DNA from: an uncultured Bacteroidales bacterium
GTDB taxonomy: Bacteria; Bacteroidota; Bacteroidia; Bacteroidales; WCHB1-69
NCBI GenBank assembly: GCA_946186495.1
Contig: CAMHNQ010000014.1
Location: forward strand, 1 to 60,848
Direction: 5' to 3'
Length of the DNA stretch: 60,848 bases
Position numbers and translations under genes: made by a program. This document shows positions 59,988-60,848 of this stretch, piece by piece. Position 1 is the stretch's first letter. Each line of letters starts with the position of its first letter. Under the pieces are notes generated by a model. It was given only the letters and a program-made list of their open reading frames with translations. It did not search any database and was not told where the DNA came from.

Positions 59988-60848
59988 ATGGAAAAACGAT
60001 ACCAAATATTTATCAGTTCTACTTTTTCCGATTTGAAAGAAGAACGCAATAAAGTGATGCAAACCATCATGAGTTTGGATTGCATTCCTGCTGGCATGGA
60101 ATTATTTCCTGCTATGGATGAGGAACAATTTGAATTCATTAAAAGGATAATTGACGATTGCGATTACTATCTTTTAATAGTTGGAGCGCGTTACGGCAGC
60201 ATGGACGAAAACGGTGTTAGTTATACAGAGAAAGAGTATGATTATGCAGTGTCGAAAGGGATCCCTGTTATTGCCTTTTTGCATCATGACATCGATTCGC
60301 TTCCAATGAATAAGGCTGATTTGAACACAGAGTTGCGCAATAAACTTGAGTCTTTTCGTAAGAAAGTGGAAACTGGCAGACTTGTTAAATTTTGGAAAAA
60401 TGCAGATGATTTGAATGCAAAAGTTGCCATCAGTCTCCCAAAGACGATAAAAACGTTTCCACGTATTGGATGGGTACGAGCTAATCTTCAATCTAATGCG
60501 GAATCTTTGCAAGAAATGAATGTCTTACGAAAAGAGCTTGCAGAATTAAAGGCATATAAGACTCGGCACGAAAAAAAGCAAGGTTATGCAATAGATATTG
60601 CGACTATGGATGAAACTTTTTCTTTATTCGTGTATGAGTATGAAGGATTTCCTGATCAGGTAAAAGATTCAGACAAACAACAAGAAATAACTCATACATG
60701 GTTAGAATGGTTTAAGATGATAGCTACAGAGATAGATAGACAAAAAAAAACCACTAAAGACATACATACAATAGTCTTAACTGCAATATCTGAAAATGAT
60801 CATAAAGATTTCTCACCATATTCACATTCTATTACAAACCTTGCAACC
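59988..60848 (+). CDS. DUF4062 domain protein, 3' end outside window
   Basis: The frame from ATG 59988 is open to the right edge (287 codons, no stop). The N-terminal about 150 residues are DUF4062: [73 protein letters not shown], which has a TIR/nucleoside-deoxyribosyltransferase-like flavodoxin fold. A coiled coil follows (about 170-195), then an unassigned region. DUF4062 proteins are common in defence islands and often carry NTPase or other modules behind the domain, which would lie beyond the window. It starts 41 bp after the effector, so it may belong to the same operon. Confidence 0.85.
   Translation, partial: MEKRYQIFISSTFSDLKEERNKVMQTIMSLDCIPAGMELFPAMDEEQFEFIKRIIDDCDYYLLIVGARYGSMDENGVSYTEKEYDYAVSKGIPVIAFLHHDIDSLPMNKADLNTELRNKLESFRKKVETGRLVKFWKNADDLNAKVAISLPKTIKTFPRIGWVRANLQSNAESLQEMNVLRKELAELKAYKTRHEKKQGYAIDIATMDETFSLFVYEYEGFPDQVKDSDKQQEITHTWLEWFKMIATEIDRQKKTTKDIHTIVLTAISENDHKDFSPYSHSITNLAT

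Noticed and set aside
59988-60848. PycTIR effector
   Set aside because: The N-terminus fits DUF4062, not a classical TIR domain, and the gene is incomplete; a TIR-like fold is possible but not claimed.
52727-60848. A restriction subunit (HsdR) in the island
   Set aside because: No frame shows DEAD-box helicase or endonuclease motifs; if present, it is beyond the right edge.

Overview
The window reads as a chromosomal segment of a Bacteroidetes bacterium, most likely order Bacteroidales. The evidence is: promoters of the TAnnTTTG type in front of many genes; a short primary sigma factor; a Do-type protease, an S46 dipeptidyl-peptidase and a C10 protease with a type IX secretion sorting domain; the gliding/T9SS lipoprotein GldD; DUF3098 between ftsX and uppP; and an S16 protein with a long Ala/Glu tail. 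GC content is about 50-55% over most of the window and falls to roughly one third (by eye) in the last 5 kb. The exact species cannot be read from the sequence.

Region 1 (1-12433) holds a four-helix-bundle protein cut by the left edge, a secreted C10 protease, a repeat-rich DUF6515-like protein, tRNA-Gln, udk, a PepSY-like exported protein, prmA, dpp7, an outer-membrane barrel protein, a FAH-family hydrolase and a nucleoside symporter. Region 2 (12437-18879, all minus strand) carries an M23/LysM protein, rfaE2, a flippase-like membrane protein, a LuxE-like acyl-activating enzyme, gldD, rpoD and an HtrA protease. Region 3 (19024-28005) has rplU-rpmA-tRNA-Thr, a PfkB kinase, and an apparent transcription unit encoding a 1490-residue exported protein of unknown function, DAHP synthase/chorismate mutase and a C-terminal processing protease.

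Region 4 (28075-36129, minus strand) is a cell-wall block: two tandem glucosaminidase-LysM paralogs, an M23 peptidase and a solute-binding lipoprotein in one tight operon, then ddl and an ABC exporter. One glucosaminidase paralog and the separate M23/LysM protein at 12437 have each lost a key catalytic residue. Region 5 (36408-52004) contains ftsX-DUF3098-uppP-truB, a membrane LytTR regulator divergent from a pair of paralogous lipoproteins, a split chromate-type transporter, rimO, a DUF1015-GT-YitT-ispE operon, gtrA, DUF177-rpmF-rdgB, and rpsP-rimM.

Region 6 (52121-60848) is a defence island. It starts with its own promoter and encodes a half-size HsdS, HsdM, an AlbA_2-type ATP-binding regulator, a zinc-ribbon protein, a membrane-anchored coiled-coil protein, and a full HsdS with AT-rich target-recognition domains. 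Four to five bases later comes a Pycsar-like cassette: two adjacent divergent class III nucleotide cyclases and a three-helix membrane effector of the PycTM/DUF5706 type. A DUF4062 protein follows and runs off the right edge. No HsdR is present in the window. The two-cyclase Pycsar-like unit placed directly behind hsdS is the most interesting content.
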